Assembly (NCBI GenBank): GCA_033002965.1
Contig: JAURVB010004661.1
Span: 1 to 64,000 of the forward strand
DNA length: 64,000 nt
Direction: 5' to 3'
Source: Piper betle
Lineage: Eukaryota > Streptophyta > Magnoliopsida > Piperales > Piperaceae
Each line of letters starts with the position of its first letter. Position 1 is the stretch's first letter. A program made the translations under genes and the position numbers. Below are positions 12,401 through 23,190 of the stretch, piece by piece. The notes beneath the pieces were generated by a model that made no database searches, was not told the origin of the DNA, and worked only from the letters and a program-made list of their open reading frames with translations.

Positions 12401-15400
12401 GCTTATCACCTACATATATATAAGAAAAACGTCAGTAACAAGCGTTACTGGTCCGGAAAATAAAATATCTATAACAAACTGGCTATGAGAGCAAACTCTC
12501 ATATGAACGAAAACCATATACTTCCTCAAGAACACTCTGAAGGGCACTACTGAGGAGCCACTGGGCTGCAGACCCGGTAGCATCCCGAACTTACTGCTCT
12601 GCTGGTACTGTGCTACTCTCAGCACTTCTTTTTCAGTACTTCTCATGAAACTTTATCCTAAGCCCTCTCCGAACCTCCATATCTCTCCTGGCCTTGAGCA
12701 CGAAGGCCGAGTACTCTCAGGCAGTCGCCTTTAGTACCCTTTGAACCACAAGTCCGGACATGCGCTGTACTAAACAGTACCCGTAAACCTCCACGTTCTC
12801 CGGGTGTGAGGAACTCAAACGCGGAGTTGTCAGGATCCCTCGGGAATGGAACAGTCCGCTGGCACTAATCCAGAGCCCGCTTTGACTGTCACGGCATCCT
12901 CTGCATGGTACGTGCAGTCGGTTTCTCCATCTCTCGTCTCACTGAAAACTCGATAAAACTATATATATAGGCCTGGGAAGGGATTCATATAATAGGCCCG
13001 AAGGCAACTTGTGGTGGATCTTGTTTTCGAAATCATCCTCGAGGGATCTCATCCTCGAGGGGTTATTAATCCGGAAATATTCGATTAAATGGCCCGAGTT
13101 AAGTGGGATCCGATAAAACGCCACTTAACCCGCCCTGCAATAATAAAATAAACATACAATAGAAGAGCGTAAAACAAGACGAGTCCTAAACGGACCTGGT
13201 GGAAGCTCCAAGCGTGTCATCGCGCCTAGGCGGCGAGCTCCTACTTCGTACCTACACATCAAAACTAGATACTAACGCCCGCTAACTAAATGATGCATCA
13301 AACTCAACAAACATCACACAATACAAATAACATCCATCAACATAACAATCAGAAAATCATAAAAATTAATTAATCCTAGCTCATCCTATTCATACAAATT
13401 TTTATTACGTGTCTGTAACTTATGTTGTGGTCACTTATCGTGCTCTGACTTGATCTACTTCATTAGGTTGCTTACTCTTCACTCACACTTAATCTCATCA
13501 TGCAACTCATCGTTTCATCCATCATTAAACATTAATCACATCACTAATCATAAATATGAAAATAATTCTACTCATCCTATTCCTACCAATTTTATTGTAT
13601 TTTTCCTAAGTTACATTACTCGATTATCGTGCTCAATTTACTTACTTCATTAAATCACTTAACCTCCATTCACTATCAATCACATCATAAATCCTAGCAT
13701 GCTGTGCTAACAATCATTATCAACTTTAAATAATCAAATCGGAGGTAATTATACCTCACGTCGTCGGCAATCGGCGACGGTTAGGGTTCCGTCGCGCGCC
13801 TCGAAGCTCGAATTCGGCGCTCCTCGGCGTCCGAAGCTCGATCGGGCTCCACCGGGTGAGCCCCGCGGAAGATCCGGTGAATTCCGGCGAATTCCAGAAA
13901 TTCCGATTTCCGGCGGTTTCCCGGCAGTTGCGGGCGGTTTTCCGGCGACTTCCGGTGGTTTTCCGGCGACTATTGCCGGTGGCGTCTACTAGCCGGAAAG
14001 GGGTCGTGTTGGGTACCCTCGGAACCGGCTCGACGAGCCCGACTCATCTATGAGGTCGACGTGGTCGGCCGAGGCAGTGGCTCGCCGGAAATTGGCTAAA
14101 ACAGGGCCGGCGGCGATGGGTCGCTAGATCCGGCCGGCCACGGCGGCGATGGCCTCCGCTCCGGTCGGGGAAGGCTGCTAGGGGGTCGAAGGTGCTGTGG
14201 CGACCGATCGATCACGGCGGCGTTGGTCGCCGGCGGCGGAATCGGCGACGGGACCGAAATGTGCCGCGGCGCTAGGCGAGCCGATTCCGACGTTGCGGCG
14301 GCCTGGCAGCGGCCGGGGCTGGTCGGGGTGGCACGGCGACGTCGTCGCCGAGCTGGGCGGCGTCGGTCGACGGCCAGGCGGCGTCGGCCGTGGCGGCGGT
14401 GGCGCGCGAACAGGGGCGGCGCGCGGCAATGGGAAAGAAAAGGTCGGGGAAGAGGAAGAAAAGGGCTGGTGGCAATTTCGTAAATAATACTTGACTCGTC
14501 TCCGGCTCGAGTCAAGTATCATAACTAACTCGTATTAAATCCTAAAAAATTTCATAAAAATCGGGAAAAATCCCGTAAAATCAAACAACACAAAAAAAAT
14601 TATAATGACATGCTCTAGAACTATCAACCCACCCAAACTGCCCGAACGCGTCCTAACGCGGTAAACGGCCTAATACTAATTCTACGATCCACTATATATA
14701 AAAATAAAAAGAAATGACTGGCATACTCTCATATATCTGATAACTCATTCTGTTCTGCTGTATTCATGACGTTATCATCATATATTTGGGTACGCGTGAC
14801 CCTCATAGCTCATACACGCGACCGACGTCGGCTCGGTACACGTGTCCTGAAACTGACTCAACTCGAAAAAATAACGGTCGACCCGACCGGTTCTAAATAT
14901 AAAACCCTAACTCGAATCGTGGGTTTTACAGGGGCGGCGACGATCGGTGGCAGTGTGACATCGGCGACGAGCACAAGGCGGCGGTAGGGTTTGGGTGGGG
15001 AAGTGTCGGGAAAGGAGGTGAAATACTCCAATGGCAAAATCATAAATAAGTATTGACTCGATTCTGACTCGAGTCAAAATAATAACTAGTTCGTAATAAA
15101 TTCTAAAAAAGTCTATAACAATATGAAAAAAATCTCATAAAATAAAACAAACACAACAACATCCAAATGGCATGCTCTATAACTAATAACCTACCCAAAT
15201 ATAATTCAACGCGTCCTAATGGGTTATTCGGCCTAAAACTATTTCTATGATCAAACATATAAAATGAAAAAAAAATACTGCATACTTTTATATATTCTGA
15301 TAACTCATTTCTTACCATCTCCTCGACGTTATCATCATATATTCAGGTATACCTGACTCTCATCGCTCATAACTCACGGTTAGCCTCGACTCAGCATGCG

Positions 15401-15486
15401 GTTCATGAAACTGACTCGCCTCGAACCAACGGTCGAAGCGACTGGTTCGGTATTGTAAAACCCTGACTTGAGTCACGGGTTTTACA
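9471..15486 (+). mobile_element. Solo LTR (outer) interrupted by a nested solo LTR
   Basis: It begins TGTAACACCCTG and ends CGGGTTTTACA, and is bounded by a perfect 5-bp duplication ATACT (9466-9470 and 15487-15491). Removing the nested copy at 11818-14930 and one GGGGC repeat leaves about 2.9 kb. Internal words match the inner copy in order, for example gaactcaaaggtggagttgt with caggatccctcgggaatg near 10470, the block around ccgagttaagtgggatccga near 10750, and actcgagtcaaaataataac near 15068. No polyprotein, primer site or second LTR is present inside, so it reads as a solo LTR left by recombination. The TGTAACACCC start and long length suit a Ty3/gypsy LTR, but the superfamily is inferred. 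Confidence 0.85.
11818..14930 (+). mobile_element. Nested solo LTR, 3.1 kb
   Basis: It starts TGTAACACCCCAAATCCGG and ends CGTGGGTTTTACA, flanked by a perfect GGGGC duplication (11813-11817 and 14931-14935). It sits inside the outer LTR in the same orientation, so it is the younger insertion. A GC-rich stretch (about 13750-14450) gives long Pro/Arg- or Gly-rich open frames on both strands that are not genes. Near 14489 it carries the module ttgactcgtctccggctcga + gtcaa that recurs elsewhere in the window. Confidence 0.9.
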
Positions 15487-15491
15487 ATACT

Positions 15492-17440
15492 AGTATGTTG
15501 TCAAGAAATATATTGGTATACTCTATGGCCAATAATGTGTAACAACTCCCAAGTGGAGAGTTGTTATGAGTAACAAATGATAATTTAATTTCGATTTTAT
15601 CATAGGTTTGACAATGAGGTTGAAAGAGGCTTTCATAATGGGGGAGATGCTTAAGTACATACAACCTTTGATAAGGCTGTAGAGATGAGTAGGAGTTATG
15701 GGAAGGCGAAGGTATGTTGTTAGGGAGGCTACAAGTTGATTATGATGGTAATACGAGAATTTGCTCCTCAACATTGTGAGGTGAGCAATGGTGCACATAC
15801 TACATAGCTTCCTTCTTGGTAAAGGGAACCAATACGTTGAGGATGGATCATGTGGCATAGTTGTAGACTTAGAGGGGCTTGGACAATTCAATTTTGTAGA
15901 AATGGTGTACTAGACATCGCAATGAGGCGGGTTTCCTTAATGTGGCATTGGTTGTCCTATAGGTATTCTGTTGGTCTAAGCATAGACATACTAGTATAAT
16001 ACTATGCAAGTTATGTCTGAAGGGTGTGCAAGTTGGACTGATGTATTGTTTACTAACATGTTTGTTCAGGTGTGGTTATTCGAACACACTAACATACAAA
16101 GAAAGAGAATGATACAAATAATTCCAAGGGCATATAATTGGGTTGAGTTAGGATCATTAATGACAGAATCCGATAAGAAGTTCCATCACCAAAAGAAAGG
16201 GTTCTATAGAAACCTTTATACTCACGTGAGACATGATGAGGTATGTCGTGTGATGTGCGTGATGTTGTCAACATGAATACGATAAACATGAAAGAGTCGG
16301 TAAAACAAGTTTTTTATTATAGATTGTCTTCACTTTGGTTATATCTCATGAGGAGCAAGGTCTTCTACCAATTGATACCATATAAGTTGGTGTGATGGCA
16401 TATCAAGACTGCTATGATTTTTATAATGATGATTCCCATTGTAATGTGCAAAGTGTATTGTCTGTTTGCAGCTTGGTGTAGGGGTCAGGGAGGATGACCA
16501 TGGATACAAGATTTTAGACCTTGATAGGAGGATCACGAAGGTTGAAAGTGTTGGACACCCCCTGCCCCACCCTACCCCACCCCTAGCCCTTGTTAGAGTC
16601 CTATCTCTCCACCCCAAGGACTCCAACTATCGTCGAAGCCCTCACCTGAAAATACAACTATGGAGCCTATTTATGTCAATGTGGAGCATGACATTCCAAT
16701 TTAGGTGAGGACATGAGAGGGCTTAAAGGTATGGGGTGGGAGAGGCAAGTCCAGGTAAGGCAAGCCAAATTGGAGGAGGAGGTAGTACTGTCATGAGGAT
16801 TGAAGAGGGATGCTGATGCACAACTACCACCAACCAACTTAGAGGATGAGGTGGGAGGGCTGCAAGGTTTGGAGAGGGTTGTGGAAGAAGTAAGGTCAAC
16901 AAACTTGGACGATAAGGTGGGATAGGTAGATGATAATAGGATTAGGAGGGCCAAGTTGAGTAGCATATGGTGGAGGATAACACACCACTAGGAGATGCAA
17001 GTGAGGCCGACATGGAGAAGGCCAATTTGGAGGTTGGTGAAGGTGTGCAGGGATAGGAAAGCTAGGGAGAAGGGGAGGATAGGGAGGGAGAAGGGGAGGT
17101 CAGATAGGGAGAAGGAGAGGAAAGAGAGGGAGAAAGGTAGGCTAGGTAGGCAGTATTTGCACACCATCTACCTTCACCAAAGCCAAGGAGCTTGACAAAG
17201 AAAATATAGGCAAGAAAGTTGACCAGACCCATCCCATTGCCGAGGAATTTGAAACAATCAATATTACTGCCTCCCCTACCATTCCTAGTCTAAACAATGT
17301 AGAACCTGTCATGTCAGAGGCCTACCATCATATATTGGATAATGATTGGCAAAATATGATGACGTGACTATTACGCTATTTTATTTCAATTTGCACTTTG
17401 TAGGGGGTCAACTGAATTTGTATTATCATGTGTGGACAGT
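15492..17440 (+). pseudogene. Decayed gene, possibly Ulp1/DUF1985-type element protein
   Basis: Plus-strand fragments with stops between them read FLLGKGNQYVEDGSCGIVVD then LEGLGQFNFVEM (about 15815-15910), then VQVWLFEHTNIQRKRMIQII then PRAYNWVELGSLM (16058-16170). A charged, repetitive stretch follows (Lys/Arg/Glu-rich, 16995-17160) and a segment ending YHHILDNDWQNMM (near 17360). The order resembles proteins of plant DUF1985/Ulp1-carrying Mutator-like elements, in which an LLGK segment precedes a W-x-x-EHT motif, a charged linker and a protease domain. The match is by eye only. A plant mobile domain protein is an alternative. The LTR at 17446 cuts the reading, and sequence resumes at 20377. 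Confidence 0.35.
17061..17150 (+). repeat. Purine-rich short repeat
   Basis: Units around gggagaaggggagg recur imperfectly six to seven times in a purine-only stretch. In the open frame they read as REKGR-type repeats inside the charged linker of the decayed gene. Confidence 0.6.
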
Positions 17441-17445
17441 TTTAC

Positions 17446-20371
17446 TGTAAAACCCACGATTCGAGTTAGGGTTTTATATTCAGAACCGGTCGGGTCGACC
17501 GTTATTTTTTCGAGTTGAGTCAGTTTCAGGACACGTGTACCGAGCCGACGTCGGTCGCGTGTATGAGCTATGAGGGTCATGCGTACCCAAGTATATGATG
17601 ATAACGTCAGGAACACAGCAGAACAGAATGAGTTATCAGAATATATGAGAGTATGCCAGTGATTTTTTATTTTTTATTTTTATATATAGTAGATCGTAGA
17701 ATTAGTTTTAGGACGTTTACCGCGTTAGGACGCGTTACGGGCATTTTGGGTGGGTTGATAGTTCTAGAGCATATCATTATGATTTTTTTGGTGTTGTTTG
17801 ATTTTATGGGATTTTTCCCGAATTTTTATGAATTTTTCGGATTTAATACGACTTAGTTATTATACTTGACTCGAGTCGGAGACGAGTCAAGTAATATTTA
17901 CGACTTTGCCACCGCACACCCCCGACATCTTCTTCCCAAACCCCGACGCCGCCCCTGTTGCAGCGTCGCCGCCGCCGCTGTCGGCGCCGCCCGGCCGCCG
18001 ATCGTCGCCGCCCAGCTCCGCCACGGCGTTGCCGTGCTGCCCGACCAGCCCCGGCCGCTGCCAGGCCGCCGTGACGCCGGAATCGGCGCGCCTAGCGCCG
18101 CGGCTACGTTTCGGTCGCGTCGTCGATTCTGCCGCCGGCGACCGTCGCCGCCACGATCAGGTGGTCGCCTCAGCACCCTCGAGCCACTCCAGCGACCTTC
18201 CCCGACCGGAACAGAGGCCATCGCCGCCCATGGCGGCCGGATCTAGCCACCCATCGCCGCCGGCTCTGTTTTAGCCTTTTTCGGCGAGCCACCGCCTCGG
18301 CCGGCCACGTGGACGTCGTGGATGAGTCGGGCTCGCCGAGCCGGTTCCAATGGTACCCTATATGACCCCTATCCAGCTAGTAGACGCCGCCGGCGATTGT
18401 CGCCGGAAAACCACCGGAAGTCGCCGGAAAACCGCCAGTAGCTGAAAACCGGAAAATCGGAATTCTGCTGGAATTCACCGGATCTTCCGCGGGGCTCACC
18501 CAGTGGAGCCCGATCGAGCTTCGGACGCCGATGAGCGCCGAATTTGAGCTCCGAGACGCGCGACGGAACCCTAGCCGTCGCCGATTGCCGACGACGTGAG
18601 GTATAATTACCTCCGATTGATTTATTTAAAATTGATGATAATTGTTAGCATAGCATGCTAGGGTTAATTAATTATCATGATTAATGTCTTGACCATGAAT
18701 AAAGTAAAGATGTGCATGATGAGATTATTAGTGAATGAAGTGATCTAATGAGATGAATTGTGTATGAACATGTTAATCTAGTACGATGCAACTTAGAAGA
18801 ACAGAATAAGATATGGTATGAGTAGTTGAGTTAGGATTATTTATTCTTATAATTATTTGATGGTTATTTTGATGATGATTCTGTGTTTAATTGTGTTGAG
18901 TTTGATGCATCATTTAGTTAGCGGGCGTTAGTATTTAGTTTTGATGTGTAGGTACGGAATAGGAGCTCGCCGCCTAGGCGCGATGACACGCTTGGAGCTT
19001 CTACCAGGTCCGTTTAGGACTCGTCTTGTTTTACGCTTTTCTATTGTATGTTTATGTTATTATTTGCAGGACGGGTTAAGTGGTGTTTTATTGGATCCCA
19101 CTTAACTCGGGTCATTTAACCGAATATTTTCCGGATTAATAACCCCTCGAGGATGAGATCCCTCGAGGATGATTTCGAAAACAAGATCCACCACAAGTTG
19201 CCTTCGGGCCTATTATATAAATCCCTTCCCAGGCCTATATATATAGTTTTATCGAGTTTTCAGTGAGACGAGAGATGGAGAAACCGACTGCACGTACCAT
19301 GCAGAGGATGCCGTGACAGTCAAAGCGGGCTCTGGATTAGTGCCAGCGGACTGTTCCATTCCCGAGGGATCCTGACAACTCCGCGTTTGAGTTCCTCACA
19401 CCCGGAGAACGTGGAGGTTTACGGGTACTGTTTAGTACAGCGCATGTCCGGACTTGTGGTTCAAAGGGTACTAAAGGCGACTGCCTGAGAGTACTCGGCC
19501 TTCGTGCTCAAGGCCAGGAGAAATATGGAGGTAAGGAGAGGGCTTAGGATAAAGTTTCACGAGAAGTACTGAAAAGAAGTGCTGAGAGTAGCACAGTACC
19601 AGCAGCAGAGCAGTAAGTTCGGGATGCTACCGGGTCTGCAGCCCAGTGGCTCCTCAGTAGTGCCCTTCAGAGTGTTCACGTGGAGTATATGATGATTTCG
19701 TTCATATGAGAGTTTGCTCTCATAGCCAGCTTGTTATAGTTATTTTATTTTCCGGACCAGTAACGCTTGTTACTGACGTTTTTCTTATATATATGTAGGT
19801 GATAAGCACGAGATGGATGGCCGGCCAGGACGGAGGAGCAATAAGGTCTTCTGCACACACACATCGGGTGATTGAATGTTTAATGTTTTGTTTATGATGT
19901 TATTTTATAAACATGCTATGAGTAAATGTTTGAGGCTTGACAATGAGATGAAATGAAATGATCAGAGTAGCGCAGCAAAAGTGTGATGGGTTGAAACCCA
20001 AGCTTCAGAATGAGTGTATAGTAAATTAGATTCTGCGTGAATGAAATTGTTTGATACTTGGTTATATATATTTTTATATGTATATTTGACAGGGTGGCCC
20101 CTAATTGCATTTTTAGGGGAAATTCTGTCCGTCATATTTCAAAACTTTTATTAATTTTTATCGGGATGGTTTTGGTGTGTACTCTGACTTGCATGTCATT
20201 CATGTAGTACCATGTTAGGTTTGTGTATTCATCCATGCATTGCGAGTTGTATCTTCATCTTAAGACGCCGAGATTGGATCCGCATGAGTTAGGTTCGGGT
20301 TAGCCAACTTAACCGGGGCCTGTAACATGCCGGTTCGGTTCACGAGTGTGGACCGGATTTGGGGTGTTACA
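17446..20371 (-). mobile_element. Inverted solo LTR, 2.9 kb
   Basis: On the plus strand it starts TGTAAAACCCACGATTCG and ends GGGGTGTTACA, with perfect TTTAC duplications (17441-17445 and 20372-20376). Its reverse complement follows the nested LTR closely over the whole length. The last 56 bases of the LTR differ at about one position, and the first 120 bases differ at roughly ten. It has no coding interior. It lies in the decayed gene whose pieces are at 15492-17440 and 20377-20910. Confidence 0.9.
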
Positions 20372-20376
20372 TTTAC

Positions 20377-20910
20377 GGTCATATGGATTGGTTGAAAGAT
20401 CATGACAAGGTGATGCTTGCGTCGTGCATGGTCTCTCACCACCCTCATGTGTCTGACAACATTGTAAGGAATACTGACATATACCACTTGCTAAATAAGA
20501 ATTTCATATAAAAAAAGATAAGTTCGTAGATGAAGTTTAATTTTAATTTGTGCTAAATCGATTACTAGGTTGATATTTGTAACCATGGAGATAATGTTTG
20601 TCACATATCATTGATGCATACAAGACCATGCTTGTAGACCGGCAATTGCGGTTGAGGAGGGTGGACAAAAAGCTTTTAAACATTAGTTTTTGTAACTCAA
20701 TAGATGGTACCTGGTGTATACTCTATATGTTGGCAATCATGTTGTCGCAAAATATAATGGCAAGAACTGTTAAGATTGATAAAATTGTGGGTCTTCCAGG
20801 CTACTGACGGGAACCGTTGGAACCAAACATACAAATCGGTTTGGACAACTAGAAAGAAGTGGAAGAACACTGTCATGATACCACTTTGTAATGAGGATGA
20901 TTGACATCTC
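20377..20910 (+). pseudogene. Continuation of the decayed gene, possible Ulp1-like C-terminus
   Basis: After the TTTAC duplication the text reads YGHMDWLKDHDKVMLASCMV then SHHPHVSDNIVRNTDIYHLL, and after a probable intron DAYKTMLVDRQLRLRRVDKK then LLNISFCNSIDGTWCILYML (20616-20740). The xxxDAYxxxL...RR...F pattern resembles the region before the catalytic His/Asp of plant Ulp1-type protease domains, but no complete catalytic triad is visible. Together with 15492-17440 this would be one gene split by the inverted LTR. Confidence 0.3.
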
Positions 20911-21899
20911 CTCACCGTAAAACCCCTAAAATAACTAGGTTATTTTATTTAGGGTTTTGTAAATCTTGGAACGAATCTTAAATATTATTTAATTAAATTA
21001 ATTCTTAGGAAACGGTATGATAAATTGTCAATTACTATTCTTGGGCATATCGGTCTGATGATATTTATGAATTATTTCCAATAAGTTTTATTTATTTTAT
21101 TTTATTTTCCCCTTTCGATCGAATAAAGTTCGACCACACATTAAACCGTTGGCCTTGGGTTGGTAGTGGCTAGCGTCTCTTGAGTAGGTTGACGTGGGTG
21201 TAAGGCTGGAGTTTTGGTTGAGAGTTGGAGATAAGGGAAAGACTTGGTCTCCCCAAGTTGTTGTTGGATGTATTGGAAGTTTGGGTTGGGAGGTTTGATT
21301 TCCAAACACTTTTTGTATTTCATTATTAGTTGTCTTTTCACATTTCAAACATCTAATAAATTAAGCCAGTTCGGTAAAAAATTGTAATAATGAATGAGGT
21401 GGTTGGATATTATAAATGAGTTGGTGAAATCGGGAAGGTATAAATTTTTCAAGTAGAATTAAAATTATATTATTATATCTCTTTCGGAGTAAAGAACCGA
21501 TTGTGGATGTCAATTTGGAAAAATGTTAAAAAGAATTTATCACTTTTATTTTTCCATGTAGTAGGCATTCACACAGCTTTCTTTTCTCCCCCTTGTGTTG
21601 TCTCTACTTTGTTGGGCGTCTCTCCATTTGCTCTCGCATATAGGTACACCTCTCCTTCTCTCCCTCTCGTTTCCTGAGTGCATGCATCTATAATTATTGT
21701 GTATTACACAAATTTTTGGGGTGTTTGTACTCTTTTGGGTTTTTGGTTTGATTAATAGATGATTAAATAGTAATTAATTCATAATGAATTCAAATTGACT
21801 TAAATTAAATCAAGTGATCACATCGATAATGGTTGATCATATTTTGTTATCTTATGTTTATGGATAAAAACGTGCTTTATATTATATATAGATAGCTAA

Positions 21900-21900
<1 letters not shown>

Positions 21901-21935
<35 letters not shown>
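21901..21935. repeat. (ATT)n microsatellite
   Basis: A run of about 35 bp of uninterrupted TTA/ATT units inside the AT-rich part of the enlarged LTR-like element. Confidence 0.95.
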
Positions 21936-22224
21936 GTTAGTGTTGCTAATTTATGTATATAGTTGTATTTTAAATTCATAATCAAGTGGGTTAATTATTA
22001 ATAAATAATTGTTTATATAATATAAAATAATTATATTGTATTTTCATTTGGGATATGTATATTAATTATGCTAGATAATTGTTCGTCCAAATTTTTCACC
22101 GCACCCCTCGGCTCAATCATGACGGTTAACCCAGCCAGTCGTGGTTGAACCCGTGGTTATGCCTAATTTAATAGAAATAAGATACGTGAGATTTATTCGG
22201 AAGGAGGGAAAGGGGTCCACGAGA

Positions 22225-23190
22225 TTGAAGAAGACGAAGTCATTGCGCCATTGAAGAAGACGAAGTGGAGGAAGACGAAGTCATTGCTGCCATTGAAGAA
22301 GACGAAGTGGAGGAAGATAAAGTCATTGGTGCCATTGGAGAAGACAAAGTCATTGCATTGGAGAAGACAAAGTTTATTGCATTGGAGAAGACAAAGTTAT
22401 TGCATTGAGGAAGACGAAGTTGTTGTTCGCTTACTATAAAGAAGGACGCCATTGCAGGTTGAAAGGGCAAGGGGGATCTGGCTGCAATGGAGGCTAGAAG
22501 AAAGAGATGCCATGCATTACTACTTAAAGAAGGAGCCACTTGAAGAAGTAGAAGACTCTGTCTTGTTACTGGAGACCTTGCCTTGCTGTTGCTGAATTGA
22601 AGAAGGAGTTGCTGAAATCCACCCTGCTGCAATTAAGGTCGCCATTGAAGGTTGATGATGCTGCTAGGAGGAGGACACCCATGTTTGCTGGATTGAAGAA
22701 GGAGTTGCTGAAATCCACCCTGCTGCAATTAAGGTCGCCATTGCAGGTTGAAAGAGGGAGGGGGCTGGAAGACGGTGTTCCACGCCCAGGCTGCTGCTGT
22801 TAGGAGGAGGACGCCCTACTCCTACATCCTTGCTTGCTGCTGCCATTGGAGAAGAAGCAAGGGGAAGGAAAATCGTCATGTGCGACGCTGTCTTTGCTGG
22901 ATTGAAGAGAGAGTTGCTGAAATCCACCCTGCTGCAATTAAGGACGCCATTGAAGGTCGATGTTGCGGTTAGAAGAAGGATGAGATGCCAACCTTGCTGC
23001 TGCTGATTGGAGAGAACGCTGCTCCAGCATGCTTTTGATGAGGACGCTGCATTTGAAGATGAAGGTTTGCTACAATTGAAGGAGACGCCTTGGAGGAGTT
23101 ATTGCAATCCAGAGGAGGAAGACAATCTTTCCCTGCTGAAGTTGAAGCAGCATTGCAGTTGCAATTTTCATGCATTCAAGCATGATATGT
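22225..23190. repeat. Complex internal repeat block (GAAGAAGACGAAG and CTGAAATCCACCC units)
   Basis: From 22225 to 22430 the phrase attgaagaagacgaag and variants recur about seven times. Further on, a longer unit reading gaagaaggagttgctgaaat + ccaccctgctgcaatt appears three times (about 22595, 22690, 22905) with spacers of unequal length. Open frames on both strands across it are repeat-driven (Leu/Lys on plus, Ser-rich on minus). I see no gene. The GC content is above the surroundings. Confidence 0.7.

Noticed and set aside
14096..14522. 139-, 114-, 96- and 86-aa frames in the nested LTR, with partners near 17866-18274
   Set aside because: They are shadows of one GC-rich LTR segment, open in several frames on both strands and not conserved as protein between LTR copies.
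22240..22632. 130-aa Ser-rich minus-strand frame
   Set aside because: It is generated by the gaagaagacgaag repeat read in reverse. No non-repeat coding sequence is attached.
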